Below, one piece after another: positions 21,901 through 34,317 of a stretch of 64,000 nt of DNA (the stretch's first letter is position 1; each line of letters begins with the position of its first letter). Position numbers and translations under genes: made by a program. This DNA is from Inonotus obliquus (taxonomy: Eukaryota; Basidiomycota; Agaricomycetes; Hymenochaetales; Hymenochaetaceae): positions 2,914,001-2,978,000 of the forward strand of contig JAJHTX010000002.1 in assembly GCA_032164295.1 (NCBI GenBank), given 5' to 3'. The notes beneath the pieces were generated by a model. It did not search any database and had not been told where the DNA came from. It saw only the letters and a program-made list of their open reading frames with translations.

Positions 21901-24900
21901 TTGACAACTTCGCAATCAATGTGAACGGGAAGCCCTTTTGTGAGAGCCGGTTCTGATTCGTCAATGAATTTGTTGTCCAGACGTATGTAAAGCTTGTGGT
22001 CTTGCTGACGGACTTTGTAAGTCGCAGCACCAGGACGCATTTGCCACGCAGGCTTGAGGACTGCCGAGAGATCAAGGAACTTTGTCTTTGGAGTGCGTAG
22101 CTGTTCGTTAACTTTTAGCATATCCGATCTGCCGACCATCTCATTAATGGTCCGGAAGCCCATCTTAGCCATATAACCGCGAAGATCTTCGGCAAGGTAA
22201 TAAAAGAAGTTGATGACCTGCTCCGGCTGGCCTGCAAACTTCGCGCGCAAGTTCGGATCCTGAGTGGCGATGCCCACCGGGCAAGTATTCACTGCAAAAT
22301 GAAGTTAAAGTAGTAAGCGAATAACATGAAACAATGCCGCTTACGATGACATTTACGCATCATAATGCATCCCATCGCAATCAATGGTGCGGTGGCAAAG
22401 CCAAACTCTTCCGCACCAAGCATGCAAGCAATGGCGAGATCGCGACCAGTACGCAACTGTCCATCCGTCTGGACTGTCACTCGACCACGAAGATCATTAA
22501 GGACGAGAGTTTGATGTGTCTCTGCAAGTCCAAGCTCCCAAGGTAAACCAGCATACTTGATGCCCGTCCAACGCGAAGCTCCTGTTCCACCATCGTGACC
22601 AGAGATGAGAATATGATCCGCTTTGGCCTTGGCGACGCCGCTAGCGACAATACCCACCCCCACCTCGGAGACCAACTTAACCGACACACGGCCACGAGGG
22701 TTCGAGCATTTAAGGTCATAAATCAATTGCTTCAGGTCCTCGATAGAGTAAATGTCGTGGTGAGGAGGTGGCGATATTAGACCGACTCCCGCGGTGGAAT
22801 GACGAGTTCGTGCAATTGATTGAGAAACTTTATGTCCTGGAAGTTCGCCTCCCTCTCCCGGCTTAGCACCTTGTGCCATCTTGATTTGGAGTTCATCAGC
22901 GTCAGATAAATAGTTTGAAGTCACACCAAACCGCCCAGATGCAACTTGTTTGATCGCGGAACGCATGGAGTCACCGTTGGGTAGAGTAATAGATCTCTCT
23001 GCATCCTCACCACCCTCGCCAGTGTTAGATTTCCCTCCCAGCCGGTTCATCGCCACAGCAAGAGTGGAATGCGCCTCCATAGAAATGGAACCGTACGACA
23101 TCGCACCTGTTACAAAGCGCCGAACAATCTCGTTCCATGGCTCGACTTGATCGATGGGAATCGCTGTGCAGTTTTCGAACTTGAAATCGAGCAAGCCACG
23201 GAGCGTGCAACTCTTCATTTGTTCGTTCGCATTTCGCGCATACGCGTCGTAAGCACGCAGATTTTTCTCTCTTACGGCGTCCTGGAGATTGGCGATACCA
23301 ACTGGGTCATTGACATGTGCCTCTCCGCCATCTCGCCAATGGTATTCACCGGATTCAGGCATACCGGGAGGAATGATCGTCTCTCGCGAGGGCCAACCTC
23401 TCTCGTGCAGTTCAAACGCGTCCATGGCAAGAAGCTCAAAAGTGGTACCTTGGACACGACTGGCAGTGCCACTGAAGCACTTCGAGATGACTTCTTCGTG
23501 GAGACCGAGAGCCTCGAAGATTTGGGCCGCCTTATAAGATTGAAGGGTAGAGATTCCCATTTTGCTCATGACTTTCAAAATGCCATTATCAACAGCGTGG
23601 CGATAATTCTCCAACAGCTGCTCGACGGTCAGTTCGTTCTTTATCCTATCGAAACAATCAGTTGGTGCCTTCGCGTGCACGGAAAGTGTGATATACTCAC
23701 AGGCCTTCCCTGCCAATCTTACGAATAGCTTCCAAGACCAAGTAAGGACAAATTGCGTCGGCACCGTAGCCAACCAACACGCAGAAATGATGCACTTCTC
23801 TCGCTTCTCCAGTTTCCACCATGAGCGCAACCTTTGCACGTTTTTTATGCTGCACGAGATGATGGTGTACTCCAGCACAAGCAACTAAGGCAGATACGGG
23901 AACACGCTCAGGAGAAATGGCGCGATCCGACAATATGATTACTTTGACTCCTTCCTCAATGGACTCTGTTACCTCGTTAAAAATCCTATCAATTGCTGCA
24001 ACGTAGCCCGGCAGGCCCTCGGACTTCGGGAAAGTGATGTCAATCGTAATTGAGGGCCAGGTCATATATGAATGCTTAAGATGCTTCATCGCGTTCATTT
24101 CCTCGATAGTTAGGATAGGTGATGGGAGGAAGATGCGGTGACACTGGTCGGGTTTCATTTCCAAAAGATTTCCTTCAGGGCCAACATAACACCCGAGGCT
24201 CATGACAATGTTTTCACGAATAGGATCGATTGGCGGATTAGTCACCTGTGCGAAGAGCTGGCGGAAATAGTCGTAGATAATCCGTGGCTGGGTTGCCATG
24301 CATGCAATTGGGGCATCGTTGCCCATCGAGCCGAGGGCTTCTTTGCCTTCTTTCATCATGGGGAGCATGAGTAGGTGGAGTTGCTCGATTGTAAAGCCAA
24401 ATGCCAACAATTTAGGGTCTGTACTAAGCGTGGCATCGTCGATGACAGGAGCGACTGAATGCTGGCGCATTACGCGCTTGACGATGTTCGGGACGTGCAA
24501 TGTGTTTGACTCGACCCAGGCCGCAAAGGGTTTAGAGCGAGCAGTCGTGAGCTTAAGTTCCCTGTCGTCGACGATACGCCCTTCTTCCGTATCAACGAGT
24601 AACATACGACCGGGTTTTAGCCGGCCTTTTTGTACCACCTTCTCTGGAGGGATAAAGACAGCGCCAACTTCGGAGGCGCAGACCATTATGTTTTCGCTGG
24701 TAACGATATAGCGGCACGGGCGCAAGCCGTTTCGGTCGAGATTCGCACCGCAATAGCGGCCATCGCTAAAGGCAAACAGGGCCGGACCATCCCAAGGCTC
24801 CTGTAGACAGGATGCCCAATTATAAAACGCCTTCTTCTCTTGCTCCATCAAATCATTACCCTGCCATGCTTCCGGAACGAGCATCATTATGGCCTCGGGA

Positions 24901-26144
24901 AGAGTCACTGCGCCATTCACAACCAGAAGTTCAAGCACATTGTCAAACGCCGCCGAATCCGAGCCGCCTGATTCGATAATTGGGTAAAGAAGGTCGAGTT
25001 GGTCCCCGAAGAAGTCCGACTGGATAACGCCTTCACGGGCACGCATCCAATTTTTGTTACCGCGGATCGTGTTGATTTCACCTAGATAGGAATGACACAG
25101 AAAAGTTAGTTTATCCTATCAACACATTAGCCGCCAGCAGTCACTTACCATTATGAGCTGCCCACCGCAAAGGCTGAGCACGATCCCAGCTTGGGAATGT
25201 GTTTGTCGAGAAACGTGAATGTACCAGCGCAAAATGGGAGCGGTACAGAACGTGATTCAGATCATGGTAATAGTTGTAAACTTGCGGAGGAGTGAGCTGT
25301 CCTTTGTAGACGATGTTCTTTGTTGAAAGGCTGCAGACATAGAACCACTTTGCGAGAGTGCTTTTTGATACAAGGAATGAAAGATGGTTTAAGAATGCGT
25401 TCCATGGTAATCAAGAGGAATAAAATGGACAAACATGGTGTGAGTAGCATGCTTGCGCAGGACGTAGAGCTGGCGCTCAAATTCCTTATGGTCGAACTTG
25501 CCGTTTTGACAGACGTTGCCATCTCCATAATGCTCACGAAGGACAACGAAAGGCTGAAGAATCAGGGGCTCCTTGCTGCTAGCTGCCGGACCAAGAATAG
25601 AACCGTCCGTGGGGACTTCACGCCATCCCAGAACGCGAAGACCTAGTTCGTCAGCAAGTTTTGAGAAAATGCTTTGTTGTTTCTGAAGTTCGACGGGATC
25701 ATTTGGCTTGAAGAATACATTTCCAACCGCATATTGACCAGGTGATGGTAAAGTGGCACCAATGTCCCTTTCGGCTTCTCTCTTGAAGAAGTCATGTGGA
25801 ATGCCAGTCATCACACCCGCACCGTCGCCGTCCCGACTGTCCGCACCCACGGCACCACGATGAGTCATAGCGCATAGAAGCTGGCGAGCATCTGAGACTA
25901 TCTTATGGCCTGATTCGCCCTTGATATGACAGATGAAGCCCACCCCACAGGCGTCCTTGTCTAACTCATTGATGTACAAGCCCTGGCTGGCTGGTGCGGA
26001 GGCTGCCCATGAGTGAGGATCACGCTGAACGGCGTTGAAGCCCGCAATCTGGTCCGAAGAGACAAAGTCGTCGACTAGCGGCAAGTCTTCATTACAATAA
26101 GCGGATGCTGCTTTATTCGAAACAGGGAAAGATGGTGTCGCCAT
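18941..26144 (-). CDS. GLT1: Glutamate synthase (NADH-type GOGAT)
   Basis: Transfers the amide of glutamine to 2-oxoglutarate, giving two glutamates. The start at 26144 reads [15 protein letters not shown] propeptide of about 65 residues precedes the catalytic N-terminal cysteine ([15 protein letters not shown], Cys66). The glutaminase domain is followed by the FMN synthase core ([23 protein letters not shown]), the 3Fe-4S cysteines in [15 protein letters not shown], and the glucosamine-type repeat region ([23 protein letters not shown]). The fused small subunit has [12 protein letters not shown] cysteines, an FAD motif and the NAD(P)H motif [11 protein letters not shown], ending [15 protein letters not shown] and TAA at 18941-18943. 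Total about 2,100 residues with a dozen or so introns. Frames are intact throughout. The single-chain layout matches fungal Glt1. Confidence 0.97.
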
Positions 26145-29100
26145 GTAAGAGTGGCAAAGGACGCTGAGGATGAACGACGACGAGAGTGAAGCAGCGCTCG
26201 ACGTCGACGGGAGTAAGAGGAAGAGATATGAGGAGAGGAAGAAATGCGGGGAGAGGCTCTGGCTCTGCGCCAACAAGAAAATGAATCGGATTTTCGGGTG
26301 AATAGTGGTTATCGACGGGCAGATAGCACTAGTAGATAGGAAGAGCCAATCAGAGGACGAGGATTGCCTTCCGGTCGCTGTGCCTCGCCCAGCGGATCTC
26401 AGCGGCCGTCGGTCTAGTGTATTTCCGGTACGTGCGGCATTCCGCGTACTGACTCATCTGTGATTATGTAACATTGTTCAACAAACAATACCAAAGCTTA
26501 CTCGGCTTGGTTCGGCCGTCTTTGCTCGCCGTTTTGTTCGGACGTCTTCGGTCCAGGTCTTTCTCCTCTCCTCCGAAAAGGTAAAATAGCTAAAAACTAT
26601 GCTAATATCTTGCAAGTACTTACAGTCTTACACGCCCCCTGCTTATCGGGTTTTAAAACGGCCCGCCCACATCACCGGACCTCTGTAGCTAAACCGCTAA
26701 GACGATCAATTCATTACCGTCCTCCAGACCTTGCTCTTTCACTGCTTTGGCTCATACCAGTTGTAAAAATAGCCCCTGCGGAAACCCAGTAAATCATCCG
26801 TCTCACAATCTTCTGAAAACGTACGTAAACCTTCGCCCCGTTTTAGTGATTCGCAGACCGAACTAAGTAAGTCTTGCGAATATGGCATTTCACGAGGTTT
26901 TCGTCTTTGAGGTACTCTGATCTTGATAAACTCATACACTATTCAAGACGTAATAAGTCTTTTGGACACTCCGACTTGGTTCCGTGGCCTTCTGTCCTTT
27001 CTACTTCACCGATCGATCTTCGCTACTTACGATACTGTAGTTCCTTACTCACTAGGCACATTAGAAAAGAATTCGACATGCTTTCAAGGCCGTAGCGCAA
27101 ACGTAATTCTAGGCATCTTTATTTAGAAAGAACCTGCACGATAACCTTCAACGACGGAGGACAGTGAGCATTCATCCAGACAAACGTGAAGCCTTCCCGA
27201 CATATGTTTCACAGCATACCGATGCCGCCTCTAAAAGGTCACTATGCATCTCCCGACACCCGACATAGTGAAGCCCGCTCGATATGCTTTTCTTTGTGTT
27301 CGCAGCACATCGCCGCCGCTTTCCAAAGAATTGGCGTCCGTTACAATGCATCTCCCGACACCCGATATCCAATACCAGAGAGATACATGCCTCGTCATTC
27401 GCTTCCTTCCGCGATGTAGTGATTATCATGCCCGTAACCGCAGAAGTTGTCTGGAAGTCATCGTTCTGACAGTCTGTTGTTCTTTAACTCCAGCCCTGTT
27501 CCAGTTACAGTCTGGGTCATCTGAGAAGTAAATCTACGATTTAATAACACAGGTGACACGAGTATGCTAGGTCGTCGATTTCTCCGACGTCGTTTGAGGG
27601 TCTTAACCTTCACAAGTTTCGAGCTTCCAACATGCATGAAATAACCCGATCATATCTGCCCAGGCGGAGAATGCTCAACGAGCAAATCTGAGTCCAATTG
27701 GAAATTGAATTATATTCATGAACTTTCCGCACGTTAGGTGTTAATGTTCCAGAGCCCAAAGTCAAGCACTTGACTTACCGCACTTCACGCCAACTGCCTG
27801 TCCCGTAAGGTATCAGTCCAGACTAAGCGAGTGATAGTACCTCACGGCACAATCGATCATGCTCTTAAGAATAATGATTGGACGATACGCGGTCATCAAC
27901 AACAAAGGAAGTTATCAGCGCTCTCGAATGCGCCGTGTGGCGAATTACTTAGTGAGTGAATCCATAGCGGCAGAAATTCAGATAGGGGATAGGAATACTC
28001 CTTGACTCTCAGCTTATGGAGCGGGAAATTGCCCTAGGAGTCTTGGAATAAAAATTCAACACTATGGCTTCGAGGTGAGTGCTGGTCATGAACGTGGATG
28101 TTGCTGTTGGACTGAAGAGAATGCTTCCAGAAAAGAAGACTATCAACTATTAATACGAAGCTCCCCATCAAATCTGCAATGTTACATTAAAAGCCTAAGT
28201 ACCAGCTAATGAGAGCACTGGGATCGATCTTACAGGGGAGTTTGAACATCCACATAATCATTTCTCAGATTGGATGAGCAAGCGAGTGAACCACACATAG
28301 GTTCGTGCCCGTCATCGAAGCCTTCATGAATGAATTCACCTTATGTTGCCCACTTCCGGTAAAGTCTGGATGCTCGCGCCGATAACCCCACAGGAGCATC
28401 GCATCTTGCTCTGCGGTCGCCATTGATGGTAAAAGAATTTGGTGATGCACATAATGTTGTGTAGTTCATGCCGCTTCTTGTTCACTTGTCCAACTTCCAC
28501 CGACCTGTAGATTAATAGGAGGTATTTACTGCAATTGGATGGGAAATGGATGGGATAATCTAGGACGGAACAGTACTTTTTGTTCTAAATTCCATTGTCC
28601 CTGTAGTGCAACTTGAAGTTCCGCCTCCTAATAAACCGAACCGAATACATCCGTTCGGTCTCACTGCCGATCTGAACTTTCCTCTTGTGTGACGGCCAAG
28701 GAGGAAAGGATAAGTCCACTTGCGGAAATCACTCGAACAGTGTGAAATTCTTCTGGAGCTCGTCCCTGTTAGCGTTTATGACCAGTTGCACGTTCCAGAT
28801 TTCGCATGACGACCTTCCCACGAGAGCCACTTAATCTAATTCCGTGAATCGTGAGATCGTGCATCAATCGCATTGTTCCTGTGAACCCTACGAGGTTAAC
28901 TTTTTCTTGGACTTGACGTTTCAGAATCAGTGAAGAGCATCCGAGGTGATCACTTTGATTTCTCCAGCCTTGAGAAGTACAGACGACTTCGGGAGCTGTA
29001 CTCTTCTTCTTAGCCATATACCGTGTTGCACTATTACGTTTTCACCAGGCTGTCCCCATATGCCTCCTCGAAGACCTGTATCCCATTGGTAACGACCTGA

Positions 29101-29557
29101 TAAAGGCCTGCTACGACACCTCGGAATGCGGACTTAATTTGACGTGCACGCGTCGTGAACTCGCTATTCCAGCCGAAACCATTTGACCCATTACGCTGGA
29201 ACTGCCTTGCGGGCCATTCGCAAGGATAGCCACGACAAATCGGGACTCGGGAGAGGACTTCTTAAGTGGCCTCTACACGTCGACGTCTAGAACTAGGGAT
29301 CAAGACACGTACCTATGTGTGAGTGCTGTCTTGATTCGTCATTTTCTTCACCAGATGCTGGTTCTGTTCGCGACTGGAGATGTTCTGACCCTCGAACCTG
29401 ATGCCCTCGGCTTGTCTGCTCAGACGCCACAAAGGTAATAACTTCTAACAAAGTTCACACCGGATTTCGTCCGAATAACCTTCAGCGCACAACAGAGAAG
29501 CTATAAAAGCGCTGGTTCAACTGCGTAGTGCACCACAGACACAAATCAGCTCTTGCA
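26145..29557. other. Gene-poor stretch upstream of GLT1
   Basis: The first few hundred bases are the GLT1 promoter. Beyond it I find only short frames without family resemblance. A near-exact 23-bp direct repeat around GCATCTCCCGACACCCGA occurs at about 27243 and 27346. A minus-strand frame of about 60 codons ending at 29034 (…FRGVVAGLYQVVTNGIQVFEEAYGDSLVKT in part) looks somewhat protein-like, but has no start codon or convincing splice context. No tRNA, rRNA or transposon ends were seen. Confidence 0.4.
29502..29508 (+). promoter_or_regulatory. TATA box TATAAAA
   Basis: Stands 50 bp upstream of the ATG at 29558 of the small gene described next, a usual distance for a strongly expressed short-leader fungal gene. 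Confidence 0.5.
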
Positions 29558-29942
29558 ATGTCGGCGATGAATAACACCTTTCCGGTGCGCACAATCGGCG
29601 TAGCATATAAGGCCTCTGGAAGCTGACATTCCCCCCCTTCAACCCATCCTTTGATCCAGAACGGTACACGAGTCCGTTTCCACTCGGCAAGCGGTATACA
29701 GTACGGAGTAGTTCAAGCTACAAACGTTCTAGCAGATGTAAATCAGCACAACAATACCAAGCCGAAAAGTCCTGACTCCCTCACCTCTGTAGGGAACGAT
29801 TCTTGCTGTCGTCCAGCCAGACGGGGGTGTAGGAACGATAAACCTGCCGTACGTGAAAAAATGCTCTGGAGACAGTTGCCTGACTTCCTCTTCTAGCGTC
29901 GTCTCCTTGTCCCGGGCGGAGCCGTTTGAAATTGTTGGTTAA
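29558..29942 (+). CDS. Small single-domain protein of unknown function, three exons (84 residues)
   Basis: Joining 29558-29584, 29660-29737 and 29793-29942 at GT/AG borders gives MSAMNNTFP, then NGTRVRFHSASGIQYGVVQ, ATNVLADGTILAVVQPDGG and VGTINLPYVKK, with a Ser-rich tail. The alternating pattern G-x-R-V-x-F, YGVVQ, DGTILAVVQ, GTINLPY reads like a small all-beta barrel (SH3-like). Similar short proteins are, to my memory, found as hypothetical proteins in Agaricomycetes. Both introns are in phase 0 and the exons join without a stop, which supports the model. The gene has a TATA box, a short leader and no signal peptide. Function unknown; expression may be inducible. Confidence 0.6.
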
Positions 29943-31177
29943 GTGGTCAACCTGATAAGGCGCATACCAATGGCGCATACCAATGGCGCAGAGAGAAGAG
30001 TACACGACGAGACGAAGAATTTGATGTGCATTACCTGTTCGAAATTGAATGAATTTGATTAAGTTGACATTACTTGACAATTTAAAAATCGCCCTTACAT
30101 ACCGGGTTATACGGGGTTGCAAGGTTAGAAGACGCAGGCCCTCCCGATAGTAACCTAAGTCCGTCATCGGAAAAACCACCAGATATCCTACGCAGCGAAG
30201 GGATCGAACGCCGCTTTTGCAGGGCATTAGAAAGGGGAAAACCAAGTGCGACGAGCTTTCGGCTCTGGACTATTGGGAGAGATTAGCATGGTAAGCCTCG
30301 GTATAGCTGGCGCAAGCGACGTACTGACGATCACTCTGGACCATGAAGGTGTAGTCTAATCCTTTAAGCTTTCTTTCGTGCTGTAAGGGAAGCCATCACG
30401 TAAGCCTTTCAGCGAACAGTAGCCGTAAGAACCGAAAGAGGTTCTAGCGAAGACTACGAAACCCCACGAACAATCTCATCAAATTGACACGCATCTGAAA
30501 GACCCACGAGAAGTACCAGGCTTTCAGAATCACAATTGAAAGAATCGACCATGGCATTCAGTGATGCATTGCATCATCCCCAAGTCGACTTCAGCCGCAC
30601 TAAACTAACAGGCAATAAGTCGTCAATTCAGTCAATAGCGGGCAAATGAATTCACCTTTGTTATTGCGCGGATCTGTAATGTTCCTGAAATAAGCTCGGG
30701 CATTACGAGAAGAGAATCAAGATTTGTCGGCAAAGTGTTGTTGGAACGGGTCCGAAGGGCATGATGAACAAGGCCAAACAACGGAACAATTAGATTGCGG
30801 TCCACTCCCAGTGACGTACAGCGCATCCTCGAGTCACCTCCTTTTCTTATAGCGACTTGACAGAACTTCACATGCCTACATATACTTAGTATCGTCGCAA
30901 TCGCCTCTAAAGAACAGATTGGGCTTTACACCTGAACATCGACCGTTCGTACATCCACGAAGAGCCTTTCGGGTACGAGCACTTCGAGACATCTTCCACA
31001 AGTTCGAGGTTTCAGAGTTAGTTATTCGTGAGTTGAGACTCTTGAATGTCATAGTGAGTTGGGTGGCACATAGAAAGATGCGAAACCTCAATTTGTTTGC
31101 AAGGGAAAGGTGACGAATACCCACGTGACTGATTACTATTTCATGTACATTGGCTGTCATCCCTCAACTTTTGCTGG
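29943..31177. other. Gene-poor stretch
   Basis: I see no recognisable gene. A 13-bp unit (GCGCATACCAATG) is repeated about two and a half times in tandem at about 29960-29990. The longest frame in this area (minus strand, 29781-30245) overlaps the small gene in antisense and looks like a chance frame. Confidence 0.4.
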
Positions 31178-32609
31178 ATGCCTTCTGAGTCTGAAAGAAC
31201 TGCAACTGATGGAACAGATGGTCAATCAAGTCATGGAAACTCGCTGTACGCCGCACTGGCGCGCACTCTAACGAGAAGCGCAGCGCTGTATTTTTCCCGT
31301 CCTGTTAGACTTTTCAGACCCAGCAAGGGTGAGTAATGTTCCCCATCATGTACCTCCTGGAGAAGACCAAGAGACTCATAGATATCCGCTTCGAGTGTCC
31401 GGATGGATGCTTCTTCAAGGACTGGCCTCACAGAAAGGCGTCTCCCTTTCCCCACAGTTCTTGAAACACCTGGTGAAGAAGCATGGCGTTAGTATATCAA
31501 CTCGTCGTCTCCGATTTCGAATGTTAACACCTTAACACCACTCCTACTAGTTATTCGTGCTACCACGTCATTTTATTCCGCCCTTAGCTGTCAATGCCTT
31601 GCTTGGAACAGTGTTATGGACATCGTATTCCGAGGCTTCCTCTTTGCTCGAGCCACGTCTGCCTCATCCGCTTGCCGTATCCATGCTTTCTGGGGCCGTC
31701 GCGGGTGGTGCCCAAGCAATTGTTGCTGCTCCGGCGGAGAATTTAAGATTCGCCATTGAAGGCGGCGGCACCCACACCGGCTGGTCTGAGTGAGTAAGGT
31801 TACTGAGAGCGAGGCTGACGTCTCCAATGCCAATCACTTACACCGTATCTCCAGTGCTTGGAAAGACGTCTTCCGAGGTTCTCAGACTGAGTCTCATCAA
31901 ACCAAGTCACGAGCTTTACGAGAGGCACGCCAGGTCAGAGTATGGATGCAAGAAGTCGGAGAGATGGCAGGGCGAGGCGAGAAAGGCTTCATCTATTTCT
32001 GATGAATGCAAGCACTGATACGTTGCTGAATTCCAGGTTGGAAGGGTTTTGGCTGGGGTTTTGCCAAAGATACATGCGGTACGTACTCACCCTTGCATCT
32101 GAGATGCTAGTCTTTTCACCGTAGTCAAAGGCTTCGCTGTATTCTTCTCAATTTTTGAGCTGACGCGCAGAGTATCGATCTTCTTAAGATCTCAGTCGGT
32201 GCAATTAATGCTCAAACTCAAAGGGGGGACCTCAACCAATTCACATATACCGCGGATAGTCCACGCCACGTCCCTGGTGACAGGCGGGATACTGGCAGGT
32301 GTAGGGTACGAATTTACTGCTAGGCCTTTTGACCAGGCGCGACGCGTTGTCCACGCGCAATACATTACTGATCCGACCCACCGTACCTTGGCTGCCAGCC
32401 TGCGTGCGTTAGCAAGACATACCCGGGACGATGGCGTGCTCTCGTATTTTCGCACCATTTCCGGTCACGAGTCACTAAAATCACCAGAGCAGCCGATGTC
32501 GCTTTTTCGAAGGCATCTATATTCTACGTTAAGGTTCTTGGGTAGGATGGGTCCATGGGGTGCAGGTTTTTTGCTGTGGGAGGCGTACGGACCTGGTCTT
32601 TCTTCGTGA
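31178..32609 (+). CDS. Mitochondrial-carrier-like membrane protein
   Basis: Protein of about 350 residues with several short introns. The start at 31178 reads MPSESERTATDGTDG. After a 43-bp intron (31329-31371) come VSGWMLLQGLAS and FIPPLAVNALLGTVLWTSYSEAS. Then comes LSGAVAGGAQAIVAAPAENLRF, which resembles the helix-3 region of solute carriers with its P-x-E/N-x-[RK] type turn, and finally GWGFAKDT, FAVFFSIFELTRRV and HATSLVTGGILAGVGYEFTARPFDQARR. The repeated gly-rich helices followed by P..x.R-type turns suggest the SLC25 fold, but canonical PX[DE]XX[KR] signatures are degenerate, so the substrate cannot be guessed. Exon joins were read by eye. A divergent carrier-like protein of unknown role is the cautious call. 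Confidence 0.6.
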
Positions 32610-32787
32610 TAACTATATGCACATTCGATGACTAACTCATGTTCGTGTTACTCAGTAGCTATAGAGAATGACGTAATCATAAGCATCTCTAGATCTTTCT
32701 ATGATCACCCAATCTCGCTCAACGTGACCTTGTTTGATATAAATACGTTAATCTAGCTCCTTGAACAATTCCAGGTAGTTCATCGAT

Positions 32788-34240
32788 ATGCCGACTTGTA
32801 CACGGAATGGTTGCAAGAAGGAATTTTCGTCAGAAGAGAATGTCGACGGTGCTTGTAAATATCATCCCGGAGGGCCGGTACGCAAAGTTCTCAATTCGAT
32901 TCTCCAATGCATCACGCTAAGCTGACCATGTTTTATCTCACACCTTCAGATCTTTCATGAAGGACTCAAGTCCTGGTCGTGTTGCTCAGATGTGAACAAA
33001 CCCGTGCTAGACTTTGATGAATTCATGAACATAGAGGTTCGCTGCTTTGTTCTCTGTATTCGCTTCCAATACTCAACAGTGCATCACAGGGATGCAAGAC
33101 TGGCGTGCACACGTCAGAGGCCAACAGGGCTTCGGAGCCACGGAAAGATTCCACTCCTGCAGTTATCCAGTCCCAGTCATCCGACTCCGTAGATGGGAAG
33201 GAAACGTTTACATCCGGAATGTCGGCGTCCTTGCTGTCGACTCTTCCTTCTACTACGCCCAAACCGTCTGCTCCACCACCACCTGTTGAAGAAGAAGACG
33301 ACTTGAACGTGTCGGTGGAACCCGGGACACTTTGTAAGAGGAAAGGTTGCGGCGTTCAGTTTGTTAGTGATGAGGAGAGCAGGTATGGCAGCGGTGCGGT
33401 GTGCACATACCATCCCTTGACCGTATGTTCCCCCCCATTCTTATGATTCATCTACATTGCTCAGCACCCTCTTCCGTAGCCCATATTTCATGAAGGAAGC
33501 AAGGTATATCGATTCAACATTTATTCTTGTCCGTCATACATGACGCGGTATTTTCCAAGGGTTATTTGTGTTGCAAACGACGAGTTCTTGAATTTGAAGA
33601 ATTCCTGAAGATTGAAGGGTGCAAGAAAGGCAAACACGTATTTGCTCCAAAAAAGGATCCCGAAGTCGTAAGAGCATTGCAATCTGTTAACGAAAGTTAC
33701 TTGACTTTCTTGTATTTCCAGGTGGAAATCCAAACGTCATGTCGAATAGACCATTATCAAACTCCAACGAATGTGTGCGTTTCCGTATTCGCCAAGCAGG
33801 CTGACAAGTCCCGTAGTAGCGTTAAGTTTGAGGAGAATGAGGTACGAACAGACGTTCTTGTCGTCACGTTGACTTGATCCGACCCATGTCACCTCTTCCA
33901 GGTCCATTTGGATATTTTCCTACCGGATTCCAAACGTTTTACTCGAACACTATCGCTATTTGGACCCATTCTCCCAGATGAATCCAAATACACGTTCTTC
34001 GGTACGAAGGTTAGTCTCCGAAACTTTTTGCATCTTCATACATAGTTCCACTGGGTCTGAGAAGACATTGCTTAGGTTGAGTTGAACTTGAGGAAAAAGG
34101 ATAACCGTAGTTGGAATCTTCTTGAAAAGAGCGAACGGGAGTTGGGTTTTAATTTGACGTTTGGTGTCGGAGGGAGGACTGGGACGATAGGCAGCAAGGC
34201 TCCTATATTAGACGAGAACAATAGAGTAAGTGCATCGTGA
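32788..34240 (+). CDS. CHORD- and CS-domain protein (RAR1/CHORDC1-type HSP90 co-chaperone)
   Basis: Two zinc-binding CHORD domains followed by a p23-like CS domain. CHORD1: MPTCTRNGCKKEF, GACKYHPGGP, FHEGLKSWSCC, VLDFDEFM. A Ser/Pro linker with a PSAPPPPVEEEDD stretch follows. CHORD2: CKRKGCGVQFVSDEES, CTYHPL, FHEGSKGYLCCKRRVLEFEEFLKIEGC, KGKHVF. The CS domain starts near CRIDHYQTPTNVCVSVFAKQAD and includes LDIFLPDSKRFTRTLSLFGPI and KYTFFGTKVELNLRK, then a short tail ending at or near 34240. Metazoan members (CHORDC1/Morgana) act in centrosome duplication and plant RAR1 in NLR stability, both through HSP90 and SGT1. The fungal role is presumably HSP90 co-chaperoning. Five or so introns; the last splice choice affects only about four residues. 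Confidence 0.92.
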
Positions 34241-34317
34241 AGAAGAAATTGCATTGATTCTAGTGACGATTGAGTAGAGTGACGGTAAAAGCATGTAGCG
34301 GTAGCGATAGAAATGCA

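Noticed and set aside
26685..26780. tRNA gene suggested by an A-box-like TAGCTAAACCG
   Set aside because: No B-box (GGTTCGANTCC) follows at a proper distance and no cloverleaf could be drawn.
27243..27368. CRISPR-like array
   Set aside because: Only two copies of a 23-bp block spaced by about 100 bp, in a fungal nuclear context.
28769..29017. 82-codon minus-strand frame starting MAKKKSTAPEV
   Set aside because: It has a plausible start, but the rest is compositionally unremarkable, and no alternative splicing gave a recognisable domain.
29781..30245. 154-codon minus-strand frame as a gene
   Set aside because: It overlaps the better supported spliced gene at 29558-29942 in antisense, has no family resemblance and contains no convincing splice or promoter context.
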